From positions 35,310 to 99,309 of the forward strand of contig JAEUWH010000110.1 in the NCBI GenBank assembly GCA_016785955.1: a stretch of 64,000 bases of DNA, in the 5' to 3' direction. The notes under the pieces were generated by a model. That model was not told the origin of the DNA. It saw nothing but the letters and a program-made list of their open reading frames with translations, and did not search any database. Shown one piece after another: positions 44,363-52,669 of the stretch. How positions within the stretch are numbered: position 1 is the stretch's first letter; the number at the start of each line of letters is the position of its first letter. Made by a program: the position numbers and the translations under genes. Source of the DNA: Pseudobdellovibrionaceae bacterium. GTDB taxonomy: Bacteria; Bdellovibrionota; Bdellovibrionia; Bdellovibrionales; Bdellovibrionaceae.

Positions 44363-44634
44363 TATTCTCTCACCATCGTGGCTATGTTTTCAAACAAGTC
44401 GACCGTGTAGGCGGACAAAATATCCAACATCCATGGCCCGGCAAAGACCAAAATTAAAGCTACTAGAATCATCTTAGGAACAAAGGTTAAGGTGGCTTCG
44501 TTTATTTGTGTTAGAGCTTGAAAAATACTGACCAATAAACCGATCACTAGCGTGCTTATCAAAAGCGGCGCCGCCAGCATCGCCGTTGTTCTCAAGGCAT
44601 CTTGTCCCAGTTTTAGAATCAACTCTTCCGTCAT
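44362..44634 (-). CDS. fliQ: Flagellar export gate protein FliQ
   Basis: 90 residues, two membrane helices, of typical size. AAPLLISTLVIGLLVSIFQA, followed by LTQINEATLTFVPK, is the FliQ signature. One of five small subunits of the export gate. Confidence 0.96.
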   Translation of the reverse strand: MTEELILKLGQDALRTTAMLAAPLLISTLVIGLLVSIFQALTQINEATLTFVPKMILVALILVFAGPWMLDILSAYTVDLFENIATMVRE

Positions 44635-44646
44635 TTTATTTCCTTA

Positions 44647-45423
44647 TCATCCAAAGCTTTTGACCATCGAACCAACAAGCAAACTCCATCCATCCACTAA
44701 TACAAACAACATGATTTTAAGAGGCATCGAAATAACTACCGGAGGCAACATCATCATCCCCATTGCCATTAAGACACTCGATGCGACAATATCGATCACT
44801 AAAAATGGAAGAAAAATAATGAATCCAATTTGAAAAGCCGTCTTAAGCTCCGACAGCACAAAAGCGGGAATAAGAACCAATGTCGGCACATCAGCGCGTG
44901 TCTTTGGTTTTTCAATTTTTGCAAGTTTAATAAATAAACCCAAATCTTGATCACGAGTTTGCGTAAACATGAAGCGACGAAGAGGGGCCAAGGTTTCGGT
45001 TACGGCTACTTCTTGAGATATCTTGCCCGCTAGAAAAGGTTGAACCCCTTTGGCATTAAGCTCTTCAAAGGTGGGTCCCATGATGAAGAAAGTTAAAAAC
45101 AAAGACAGCCCCACCAAAAGTTGATTGGGAGGCATTTGATTCACGCCTAGTGCCTGACGAAGAAAAGAAAAAACAATTATGATGCGGGTAAAACTGGTCA
45201 TCATAATTAAAATTGCGGGCGCCAATGTTAACACGGTTAACACCATGATAATCTTGATGGCGCTTACGATTTCGTTAGGATTATCGGTCGTCTTAAACCC
45301 CAGATTGACGGAAGGCAAAGTCATTTGTGCGAAAGTCCAAGGAGACACCACCAAAAGCACAAGGACTATTTTCCAAAAAAATCCGTCTTTTAAAAAAAAC
45401 TTGCGGGCATGAGACCACATCAA
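44647..45423 (-). CDS. fliP: Flagellar export gate protein FliP
   Basis: 258 residues with a cleavable N-terminal signal (WKIVLVLLVVSPWTFA), as is normal for FliP. LAPAILIMMTSFTRIIIVFS, FLRQALGVNQMPPNQLLVGL and the C-terminal block VIDIVASSVLMAMGMMMLPP are diagnostic. The start overlaps the stop of fliO by 4 bp. Confidence 0.97.
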   Translation of the reverse strand: MMWSHARKFFLKDGFFWKIVLVLLVVSPWTFAQMTLPSVNLGFKTTDNPNEIVSAIKIIMVLTVLTLAPAILIMMTSFTRIIIVFSFLRQALGVNQMPPNQLLVGLSLFLTFFIMGPTFEELNAKGVQPFLAGKISQEVAVTETLAPLRRFMFTQTRDQDLGLFIKLAKIEKPKTRADVPTLVLIPAFVLSELKTAFQIGFIIFLPFLVIDIVASSVLMAMGMMMLPPVVISMPLKIMLFVLVDGWSLLVGSMVKSFG

Positions 45424-46157
45424 ATTGACCTCATATTTTTTAGTTTTGAAGAAACTAAATCCTTGATTCCTTTGATAGAAAATTCGTCCATATCCTCTTC
45501 CGAACTAACCGTCTCCTTCTTATTGAGCTGCGATTTACGATTATACGTCTTGGCCGATATCGGTTCCTCGGCCTCGTGATTCATCCTAACGTTTAGCTCG
45601 GATTGAAAGTTCTGCGTAGTGACTTCAGGTAGCTCGTCGTCTAACAATGATAATGTTTTAATCATATTGATTTGAACATCCGTAACACCAACCAGGATGG
45701 ATTCTCCGGCCACACGCACTACGGCCAAACTTTTTTTCGGGCCAAGATAGTGCTGCGCAAGAACTTTTATTTCGTTTTTATTACGCTTAATATTTTGTGA
45801 TTTTGCACGGCGAACAAAGACCCATGTTCCGCAAGCCAATATTCCCAAAAGGGCAACAATCATGATAACACGAAAATACGGCGTCTCGCCCTGGGCAGTC
45901 TTTTTGGTCGATTCTAAAGACAGCGGAATTTCACTCTCTTTTGCACTTTTGCTGATCTTCTCTGCGACAACAGTTGTGGTGGTCGCCGCAGCAATACCCA
46001 CTTGTTCCGTCGCTGTTGATGTCTGACTTCCAACAGCAGTTGTCTCCGTAGACTTGATCTCGTTCTGAACGTCCGCCGGCAACTCGGAAAGATGAGTTTC
46101 TGCTAACACTTTAAAAGCCACAAAGGTAAACACCAAAATCCATTTCATGTGATTCAT
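45420..46157 (-). CDS. fliO: Flagellar assembly protein FliO (long variant)
   Basis: 245 residues, longer than most FliO. A signal-like N-terminus is followed by a Thr/Glu-rich periplasmic stretch (about 20-85), one membrane helix (about 93-111, MIVALLGILACGTWVFV) and a cytoplasmic part with IKVLAQHYLGPKKSLAVVRV, the recognisable FliO core, and VGVTDVQINMIKTL. Helps assemble the FliP ring. The last 50 residues are an extension of unknown role. Confidence 0.9.
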   Translation of the reverse strand: MNHMKWILVFTFVAFKVLAETHLSELPADVQNEIKSTETTAVGSQTSTATEQVGIAAATTTTVVAEKISKSAKESEIPLSLESTKKTAQGETPYFRVIMIVALLGILACGTWVFVRRAKSQNIKRNKNEIKVLAQHYLGPKKSLAVVRVAGESILVGVTDVQINMIKTLSLLDDELPEVTTQNFQSELNVRMNHEAEEPISAKTYNRKSQLNKKETVSSEEDMDEFSIKGIKDLVSSKLKNMRSI

Positions 46158-46159
46158 CC

Positions 46160-46543
46160 TTATTTTAGTTGCTCAACTCGCTCGGCTGGAGAAATAACAT
46201 CTGTCAAACGCACACCAAACTTTTCATTCACCACCACGGCCTCACCCCGTGCAATTAGCTTGTCATTAACCATCACCTCCATAGGCTCACCGGCTAACTT
46301 ATTTAACTCAATGACGCTTCCTTGAGTTAGATTTAGCAACTCGCTCACGGGCATTTTCGTACGGCCCAGTTCAACTGACAATTTTAGTGGAATATCTAGA
46401 ATAAGTTGCAGGTTACGATCCGTACCCTTTACATCTTTTTTAGCATCCACTTTAGGGGACAACGGTTTTTCCGCATTCAGCGTCATCGCTTCGGCTTCTT
46501 GCACCAGCTGCGCGGCCAGATTATCTAGTTGATCGTCAGACAT
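46160..46543 (-). CDS. fliN: Flagellar motor switch protein FliN
   Basis: 127 residues. A disordered N-terminus is followed by the SpoA domain (LILDIPLKLSVELGRTKMPV, LLNLTQGSVIELNKLAGEPM, LIARGEAVVVNEKFGVRLTD). Part of the C-ring that sets rotation direction. Confidence 0.97.
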   Translation of the reverse strand: MSDDQLDNLAAQLVQEAEAMTLNAEKPLSPKVDAKKDVKGTDRNLQLILDIPLKLSVELGRTKMPVSELLNLTQGSVIELNKLAGEPMEVMVNDKLIARGEAVVVNEKFGVRLTDVISPAERVEQLK

Positions 46544-46554
46544 TTTTTCTCCTT

Positions 46555-47556
46555 TTACTTCACAATTGGACGCGTGACTTGCACAGCAGTCGTTCCATGA
46601 TGGTTTCCGTAGTAACCTTTAAATTTTTTTACATTCTCAACGTTTATATCCAATTCACCCGTCGCATCTTGAGTCAGCGGAATAACATCGCCGACTTTTA
46701 AACCCATCAAATCTTCAAGTAAAATAGATGTCTCGCCCAAATTCACACGCACCTCAAGTTCCGTGTCCATCAATTGCTCTTTAATAATCGCTGTCCATAG
46801 TTTCTTATCGGTTTGATCCGACTCTACTTGAAAACCCGTCGAAAGTTTTTGCTTGATCGGTTCGATCGTCGCGTAAGGAATCACCATCGAAATCGTTCCG
46901 GTTGCGTTCTCTAGTTCGACATCAAACGTAGATGCGATTACAACATCAGTTGGAGGCACAATACCAACAAACTGTGGATTCACCTCGGTACGAACAAAAC
47001 TACAGCCAATTTTTTCAACACTGGCCCATGCATTTTCCAAATCATGAATAGCAAGTTCGACAACTTTACGGACAATACTTAGTTCGATAGGGGTAAAATC
47101 TTTACCATCAATTTTTGTGTATGGCCGATCCGCTCCTCCAAAAAAAGAATCCACCAATGCATAGGCCAACTTGCTTTCAATCACCATAAGGGCCGATCCA
47201 CGTAAATTATTAAAACGCAAAACGCTCATGCAGGTGGGCATTGGCAATGTATTGATAAATTCACCAAACTTCAAAAACTCGGTACTTGTTAACGAAATCG
47301 AAGCAATTTTTCGCAGTGATGATGAAAGCGAAACACGAAATGCACGCATGAATTTTTCATAAATGACTTCTAGTTGCGGAAGACGGCCACGAATAATTCT
47401 ATCTTGACTGGTTAAATCATAAGATACGACTTTTTTGTCGTCTGCCGTCTTGACCGACCCCGTTGATTCCTTAGCGGCTTCGGGACTTCCAACGTCACCA
47501 TCAGAAACTGCGGCGAGTAGAGCATCGACTTCGTTCTGCGAAAGCACTTGATTCAT
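46555..47556 (-). CDS. fliM: Flagellar motor switch protein FliM
   Basis: 333 residues. N-terminal CheY-binding and LSQNEVDALL segment (NQVLSQNEVDALLAAVSDGD), the central FliG-binding domain with FGEFINTLPMPTCMSVLRFN, and a C-terminal SpoA domain (RVNLGETSILLEDLMGLKVG). All parts of a normal FliM. Confidence 0.97.
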   Translation of the reverse strand: MNQVLSQNEVDALLAAVSDGDVGSPEAAKESTGSVKTADDKKVVSYDLTSQDRIIRGRLPQLEVIYEKFMRAFRVSLSSSLRKIASISLTSTEFLKFGEFINTLPMPTCMSVLRFNNLRGSALMVIESKLAYALVDSFFGGADRPYTKIDGKDFTPIELSIVRKVVELAIHDLENAWASVEKIGCSFVRTEVNPQFVGIVPPTDVVIASTFDVELENATGTISMVIPYATIEPIKQKLSTGFQVESDQTDKKLWTAIIKEQLMDTELEVRVNLGETSILLEDLMGLKVGDVIPLTQDATGELDINVENVKKFKGYYGNHHGTTAVQVTRPIVK

Positions 47557-47567
47557 CGTCTAAACCC

Positions 47568-48119
47568 CTAGTTATAAATGAACTCAGTGAAGAATACGTT
47601 AGAAATCTTTCCGTTTGTCAGAAAAGAATTAATCGTATCTTTGATTTCATTTTTCAAATTTTCTATACCTTCTTTATTTGAAACTTCCTCATATTTTTTG
47701 GATGATAAAATAATAATGATGATGTCTCGTACTTGAGCTTTCCGCTTGTCAATTTCATCCGCGACATTCTTACCCTCATTATCTTTTAACTCTAACTCCA
47801 TCATCACTTTGGCAACCTTACGTCCTTTCGAACCCGCCAAATTAACAATAAATGTTTCCAACGGAACAACTTTTCCAATGAACTGCTTGGCTTCTTTATG
47901 TTCTGCTTCTTGCGTCTCATGCTCGCCTTTAATCACATGTTCGATTTTAGGTTCCGCATTGTCTTTCTTTTTGCCTTGATAGATCATCCAACCGACACCG
48001 GCCAGGAAGAACATATTAATTACAATAAGTACGACATAAATAATGTTCGTCTTGCTAGACCCACCCGCCCCTGGTACTGGCGCTGGTGCCGCCGCTGCTG
48101 CTGCTTTGTCTTCAGCCAC
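47568..48119 (-). CDS. fliL: Flagellar basal body protein FliL
   Basis: 183 residues. An Ala-rich cytoplasmic leader, one membrane helix (about 25-45, IIYVVLIVINMFFLAGVGWM) and a periplasmic domain with IGKVVPLETFIVNLAGSKGR. GTG start behind AGGAGG. It is the first gene of the long flagellar operon, 40-odd bases downstream of a sigma-54 promoter. FliL rings around the stator. Confidence 0.93.
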   Translation of the reverse strand: MAEDKAAAAAAPAPVPGAGGSSKTNIIYVVLIVINMFFLAGVGWMIYQGKKKDNAEPKIEHVIKGEHETQEAEHKEAKQFIGKVVPLETFIVNLAGSKGRKVAKVMMELELKDNEGKNVADEIDKRKAQVRDIIIIILSSKKYEEVSNKEGIENLKNEIKDTINSFLTNGKISNVFFTEFIYN

Positions 48120-48155
48120 TTCATCCTCCCTAACGAAGAAATGACACTTTTCCCC

Positions 48156-48359
48156 TTAATCTTCTAAGCAGCAATCAAAGTGCCATCTGGACTTTTTTTC
48201 CCCTTTTCCCTGCTTAAGGCCAGAGTTTCTCGACCAAGATGAGGCCGGCTTTTTGAAGTCTTCCACTTCTGCTTTATGATATGACAGTTTTTTGATGATT
48301 TTAGGTGAATTGACCTGCAGTTTTTTTGTTGGAATCCAAAAAATTTGACACTCGACCAT
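48156..48359 (-). CDS. Possible small basic protein upstream of fliL
   Basis: 67 residues, starting at ATG 48359 behind GAGGA, rich in Lys, Trp and Ser (MVECQIFWIPTKKLQVNSPK). The sigma-54 promoter of fliL lies inside its last codons, so promoter and gene would overlap. It has no signal peptide or known family. It could be a real small gene read from a promoter further up, or an accidental frame. Confidence 0.35.
   Translation of the reverse strand: MVECQIFWIPTKKLQVNSPKIIKKLSYHKAEVEDFKKPASSWSRNSGLKQGKGEKKSRWHFDCCLED
48170..48185 (-). promoter_or_regulatory. Sigma-54 promoter of the fliL-fliA operon
   Basis: Minus strand TGGCACTTTGATTGCT: GG and GC separated by exactly 10 nt, as required for the -24/-12 elements (consensus TGGCACG-N4-TTGC[AT]). 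Expected start near 48160, giving a leader of about 40 nt before fliL. The same motif with two differences precedes flgF. Confidence 0.75.
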
Positions 48360-48409
48360 AGTACTTATCCTCTACTTATCCTCGATCCTGTAAAAAAAAT
48401 GGTCAGCGT

Positions 48410-48435
48410 TAAAATATTACAAAATAATCCGAATG
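48410..48435 (+). promoter_or_regulatory. Possible FliA promoter of the 48473 gene
   Basis: TAAA, 14-nt spacer, TCCGAATG on the plus strand, resembling the fliC1/fliC2 promoters but one base short in the spacer and lacking the first G of the -10 box. It ends 37 nt before the ATG. Confidence 0.4.
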
Positions 48436-48472
48436 CTCACACATATTCGACGAAAAATAGTATGACTAGGGC

Positions 48473-48940
48473 ATGTATGCATCGATAATTGCCTTGTTTT
48501 TTCTTAGTACTCTTCGGGCCTTTGCCGCTGACGATCTCTGCTGGACCAAAGAAGAGGATCCAAATTCAAAGCAACCTTACGCCAGCCTACACATTTGGCA
48601 ACACGAGCGATCTCATTGGCTACGCTTTCAAAAATCTCAGTACAATATCATTGAGCTAGTGAAAGCTTACCAAGTTTACAAACAAGAGCGTGATCGGGCA
48701 AATGCATTTAGAGATGATAAACTCGCACATTGTTTTATCGGTTGCCGAGTTTCGCAAACCACGAGCCTTCGGACAGCTCGCTATATCGGGTGGTTAAAAG
48801 AAGCTCGTGACCTCACAGATTGTAAAATAGAGACTCATTTCGAAATAGCTGACTACGAGGCTACCGTAAAAGGAGCTATGTTTGGCGAAAATAAAAAAGT
48901 GAATTGCGAGCAAGCTTGTAAGACCAATTTAGAAAACTAA
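48473..48940 (+). CDS. Small secreted protein with six Cys, possible FliA-dependent gene
   Basis: 155 residues with a signal peptide (ending near LRAFAADD), predicted exported. The mature part has six Cys (DLCWTKE, LAHCFIGCRV, TDCKIE, NCEQACK) likely to be disulfide-paired, and helical character. No family recognised. It stands between the fliL and flgF operons on the opposite strand, and its upstream region carries a FliA-like motif, hinting at a flagellum-linked role, perhaps in the sheath or periplasm. Confidence 0.65.
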   Translation: MYASIIALFFLSTLRAFAADDLCWTKEEDPNSKQPYASLHIWQHERSHWLRFQKSQYNIIELVKAYQVYKQERDRANAFRDDKLAHCFIGCRVSQTTSLRTARYIGWLKEARDLTDCKIETHFEIADYEATVKGAMFGENKKVNCEQACKTNLEN

Positions 48941-48963
48941 GCCAGAAAATTGCTGCCCAATCT

Positions 48964-49719
48964 TTATAGGCTATTTCCTTCTGACATTTCCTGGTTTTGC
49001 GGTGATGTCTGACTTTTCAAATTCCAAAAAAAATCATTCGTATCTGGACTCAAAATACCTATTTTATCTCCAGCGTTCAGCCGATCATTAGCATTCAGCG
49101 GTTGCAATAGGCCTCGAAATTTTATCTGACTGCTTAGTCCGTTATCGTGATTCAGTTCTAGAAAAAATTCATCCGCACCCAGCTGAATTTTTTTACTCAA
49201 CAAACCCGACCAAGGACTGATAGCCTCTACCGAACCCGTAGATTCCTTTTTTATTCCATCAAAATGAAACGAAAAATTTTGGTTTGTCTTATCAAAATTA
49301 CGTCGAATATTCAGCGAATCTTTTTCTCCTAACTGGAGAGGACCAACGGGCTTATCTTGCTTTGCTTTCAGACCAAAGCGCTCGCCATATTTATCAACCA
49401 AATCATTGTAGATCAAATCAGAGATTCCGACACCACCACGCTCTCCCCACTTTTCTACGTACTCGCTATCTAACTGCTCGCGAAATATTTTTTCGGCCGA
49501 ATTTACCTTGATCAGACCACTTTCTGGAACACTCGAACGCATTGATTTCATCATCTCGCGAAGAAAGTGCTTTTCATACATATCCGAAACTTCACGAAAC
49601 TGAGTTTTTACCTTTTCCGTCGTAGTCGTTTCTTTTATTGGTAGCGCTTTTTGAATTTTATGAATCATTAAAAAAAGAAAGAGGGGAGTTTGAGTCGGAG
49701 AATCTTGTGCATCCTGCAC
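48964..49719 (-). CDS. flgJ: FlgJ-type rod-binding protein with degenerate LytM-like C-terminus
   Basis: 251 residues from GTG 49719. Residues about 40-115 form the rod-binding domain (SDMYEKHFLREMMKSMRSSV, SAEKIFREQLDSEYVEKWGE, GISDLIYNDLVDKYG). The C-terminal 100 residues follow an M23/LytM strand order (FLELNHDNGLSSQIKFRGLL, LNAGDKIGILSPDTNDFFWN), but the zinc ligands H-x3-D and H-x-H are missing. The rod-binding part is solid; the LytM similarity is my reading of the pattern. It is the last gene of the flg operon, 360 bp after flgI. Confidence 0.85.
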   Translation of the reverse strand: MQDAQDSPTQTPLFLFLMIHKIQKALPIKETTTTEKVKTQFREVSDMYEKHFLREMMKSMRSSVPESGLIKVNSAEKIFREQLDSEYVEKWGERGGVGISDLIYNDLVDKYGERFGLKAKQDKPVGPLQLGEKDSLNIRRNFDKTNQNFSFHFDGIKKESTGSVEAISPWSGLLSKKIQLGADEFFLELNHDNGLSSQIKFRGLLQPLNANDRLNAGDKIGILSPDTNDFFWNLKSQTSPQNQEMSEGNSL

Positions 49720-50079
49720 TAAAGACTCTTTTTAGAATTCAATCAGCATCAATCCTTGATGTTGCTTTTTTTCTTTGTTTCCTGCGAGAAACTTTTTTTT
49801 GCGACTCTTGACCATCCATGGCTATCGATCTCTTTCCCACCCTCCCCGAAACTCTAAAAACATCCATGTTCTTAGAGCTATATATATTTATTTTATCAAA
49901 TCCGTTTCATTTCGAAACAGATTTTTTATTTTTTATCAATCTCCTAATCTTTGCTCTAGTCGCGGACCTTACGTCTTGCGATTTCCCCGACTAGCCATCA
50001 GCAAATTACTGCTCGACCCAGCCCAAAGCTAGAGTCTAGGTCGGCATTTGCTGTCCCACCAACCACTTCAGATCGGCCC
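49720..50079. other. 360-bp spacer between flgI and flgJ
   Basis: No gene recognised. It includes a T-rich hairpin at 49898-49936 oriented like a plus-strand terminator, and a GTCTAG hexamer at about 50034. Such a long gap inside an operon is unusual and may hold a second promoter for flgJ or an antisense RNA. Confidence 0.5.
49898..49936 (+). terminator. Intrinsic-terminator-like hairpin, plus strand
   Basis: Stem AAATCCGTTTC / GAAACAGATTT (11 bp, one G-U), loop ATTTC, then TTTATTTTTTATC. It is a good plus-strand terminator, yet no plus-strand gene ends here; the nearest plus gene ends at 48940 and is followed by the opposed flgJ gene. Confidence 0.55.
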
Positions 50080-51087
50080 TTACAGAACCTCTAATTCGCC
50101 ATGCAGGGCTCCTGCGGCTTTGATTGCTTGAAGTAGAGTAATCAAATCTTTGGGTGTAATCCCAACTTTGTTCAAATTCTGAACTAAATCGCCAACGCTA
50201 GCGCCTTCGATGAGCGCAATTTTTTCGTCCCCGCCCTTGCCTTTGCCCTTACTATCGCCAACCTTCACCGAAATTCCATTATGCGAGACTGCCACTTTAG
50301 AAATTTTGACTTTATCACCAATCACGACCGTACCAGATTTTTCATTAATGATCACAACTGCACGAGAGTCAGGATTAATCTGAATACTTTCAATTGTCGC
50401 AAGCAGCTCCACACCTTTGTTTTCGTAACCGAACGGAGTAACGATATCGATTGTTCCCGCATCTTTCGCCGAAGCATATTGTCCGCCAAGCTCGCGATTA
50501 ATTGTAAGAACGGAACGAGCCGCCGTCGTGAAATCAGGATTGTGCAACGTCAGACGAAACATTTTACGTGATGAGAAATCGCTTTGCACATCTTTTTCAA
50601 TAATAGCCCCATTTGGAATTCGACCAGAAGTAGTATGTACATCTTTTCCTCCGTCTCCACTGATCACCACGGTTCCTTGGGCTACGGCGAAAACTTGTTC
50701 ATTGCCAGCGCGCAATGGAGTCTGCAAAAGAGTTCCCCCTTGCAGTGATCCCGAGTCGCCAATAGCACTCACCGTGATATCCAAAGGATTACCCGCCTTC
50801 GCAAAAGCTGGCAGAGTGGCCGTGACCACCACAGCGGCTACATTTTTACTTTGTACTTCGGCAGAATCTAGCTTCACGCCCAATTTATCCAGTAACCGAG
50901 CCATACTTTTTGACGTGAATTCATTTTTTCCGTCACCAGTCCCCTTTAAGCCAACAACAATTCCGTATCCAATTAGTTGATTTTCTCGAACGCCACGAAT
51001 GCTGGCAATGTCTTTCAGACGAGCGGCTTCCGCAAAAAAATTTAGCAATAACATAGGTAACAAGAACGAAAAAAAATGTAGTTTCAT
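50080..51087 (-). CDS. flgI: Flagellar P-ring protein FlgI
   Basis: 335 residues. Signal peptide, then ARLKDIASIRGVRENQLIGY and GIVVGLKGTGDGKNEFTSKS, the P-ring start. Forms the periplasmic ring around the rod. ATG overlaps flgH stop by 4 bp. A lower-complexity Lys/Gly patch (GDSKGKGKGGDEK) is inserted near the C-terminal half. Confidence 0.97.
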   Translation of the reverse strand: MKLHFFSFLLPMLLLNFFAEAARLKDIASIRGVRENQLIGYGIVVGLKGTGDGKNEFTSKSMARLLDKLGVKLDSAEVQSKNVAAVVVTATLPAFAKAGNPLDITVSAIGDSGSLQGGTLLQTPLRAGNEQVFAVAQGTVVISGDGGKDVHTTSGRIPNGAIIEKDVQSDFSSRKMFRLTLHNPDFTTAARSVLTINRELGGQYASAKDAGTIDIVTPFGYENKGVELLATIESIQINPDSRAVVIINEKSGTVVIGDKVKISKVAVSHNGISVKVGDSKGKGKGGDEKIALIEGASVGDLVQNLNKVGITPKDLITLLQAIKAAGALHGELEVL

Positions 51088-51803
51088 TGCTGAGCCTCTT
51101 TCTTTCTAATCGAGACAACATCAAACTGAGGATCAATAAGTTTAGATGACGATATACCCTCGTCATTATAGTCTTCGGGTCTGACGATACCAACCACCAA
51201 CACCTTGTAATCACGTTTGCCAATCATGAATGGCTGTTGTCCTTTAATTTTGTAATTACCATCAGCCAATCGTTCAATAATACGCGTTTGAATAGGACCA
51301 ACATCGGCCATTTCCCCTTTGTCTTCGTCCTTACCAGATTTTTTAGTTTCAGAAGCCGGCGTTCGCGCATCCTTATTTTCTGCGGGCTTAGTCGTTACAT
51401 CAGCCAGTTTCCCAAGTGTTGAATCCTTTTCTTGCTCTTCTAATTCCTGCAGCAATGTTTTGATTACATTTACCTTTGTTTCTACTTGCTTGTAAGCAGC
51501 ACCTTCCAGTTTTACATTCAAAAAATCACCTTCTTTACGAATTTTATTCTGAGTGAAATAGTAGGATTGTTGACCATCCATCACCCATAAAGAACCCGCC
51601 CGACTGTCTAAATCCGAGTCTTCTTCGAGTTGAGATTTTGTGGTTTTTTTGTACTGACGGTTTCCCCACACACCATGATTAGGATTGTCATTGTATTTCG
51701 TCAAAGACTTAGTGAAATCATCTGTTGGCTCTTCATTTTGATCAAAAAAAGACGCGCACGAAGATGTTATCACCATCACCAAAATCAAAATTAGATACCT
51801 CAT
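51084..51803 (-). CDS. flgH: Flagellar L-ring lipoprotein FlgH
   Basis: 239 residues. Lipobox SSCA at residues about 14-17. The L-ring family core is present (SRAGSLWVMDGQQSYYFTQN; DGNYKIKGQQPFMIGKRDYK; VVGIVRPEDYN). A Lys/Glu/Asp-rich insertion lies about 105-155. Outer-membrane ring. Overlaps flgA by 4 bp. Confidence 0.93.
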   Translation of the reverse strand: MRYLILILVMVITSSCASFFDQNEEPTDDFTKSLTKYNDNPNHGVWGNRQYKKTTKSQLEEDSDLDSRAGSLWVMDGQQSYYFTQNKIRKEGDFLNVKLEGAAYKQVETKVNVIKTLLQELEEQEKDSTLGKLADVTTKPAENKDARTPASETKKSGKDEDKGEMADVGPIQTRIIERLADGNYKIKGQQPFMIGKRDYKVLVVGIVRPEDYNDEGISSSKLIDPQFDVVSIRKKEAQQ

Positions 51804-52669
51804 TCTGAAACCACCTTATCCTTACTTAAAACTTTTGCCGCAATTGTCTTTTGATTTGTTTTTACTTTTACCGAATCGCCTTCTTGCCCATCACTTTCCG
51901 CAAGAGCACTGACTTCAATTTCAAAAGGGCCGTCTTTAATCAACAATCGAACGACGTCACCTTTTTTTACAACTTTTTCGATCGCTAAGACATCTCGAGT
52001 CACTATAGTATTTGCGGGAATAGACCGAGCTAACTGCCTACCTACCAAATCACCAACCTCGATCAATCTATTGTTCAGAAACGTCACTTCTTTGAGTTCT
52101 TCTTTAATATCTCCATTACTAAGACGATGGCCCTGTCCAAGCCATTTATTGGTAACAGCAACTTTCTTGTACGTCTTCCAAGAACCGGTCGCAAAAGCTC
52201 GGTGAGTTTGACCACTATTCCACAACGGCAGCATAAAACTGCCACGAGCCAAATCAAAATCTGTCGAGCGAAAATTCATCACGGCTTCGTTTACAAATGG
52301 CAATTTGTGAACTTGAATATCAAAAATGCACATATTGCATTCTGCCGTTAAATGATTTGAAATTTTTCTCTGCAATTCAAGCTTATTTACCTGTGCCGTC
52401 GTCGTAATTTTCAAATCGTCTTCAAAAACTATTTTTGTTTTCAATCCGCTATCTTTTACTGCTTCCAAAATTCCTTTTTTTGTAAGAAATAATACGCTGA
52501 TTTTCTTTAAACTTTCCAAATCATCCGAAGTTCCTTGTTTGAAAACCACTAAATCATACAGCGTATACGCATTTTTTTTTGATATTTCAATATCGGCAGA
52601 TACACTGAGTTCGGTTTGGCCCCAGCAAAAAAGAGACAAGAAAAAAGAAAGTAAAATTATTCTAGCCAT
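51800..52669 (-). CDS. flgA: Flagellar P-ring assembly chaperone FlgA
   Basis: 289 residues with a signal peptide. The C-terminal SAF/FlgA domain is seen in ELKEVTFLNNRLIEVGDLVG, RQLARSIPANTIVTRDVLAI and GDVVRLLIKDGPFEIEVSAL. Assists P-ring assembly in the periplasm. Starts 1 bp into the flgG stop. Confidence 0.92.
   Translation of the reverse strand: MARIILLSFFLSLFCWGQTELSVSADIEISKKNAYTLYDLVVFKQGTSDDLESLKKISVLFLTKKGILEAVKDSGLKTKIVFEDDLKITTTAQVNKLELQRKISNHLTAECNMCIFDIQVHKLPFVNEAVMNFRSTDFDLARGSFMLPLWNSGQTHRAFATGSWKTYKKVAVTNKWLGQGHRLSNGDIKEELKEVTFLNNRLIEVGDLVGRQLARSIPANTIVTRDVLAIEKVVKKGDVVRLLIKDGPFEIEVSALAESDGQEGDSVKVKTNQKTIAAKVLSKDKVVSE

Noticed and set aside
49775..50032. 85-codon plus-strand frame between flgI and flgJ
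   Set aside because: It crosses the terminator-like hairpin and has no protein-like pattern.
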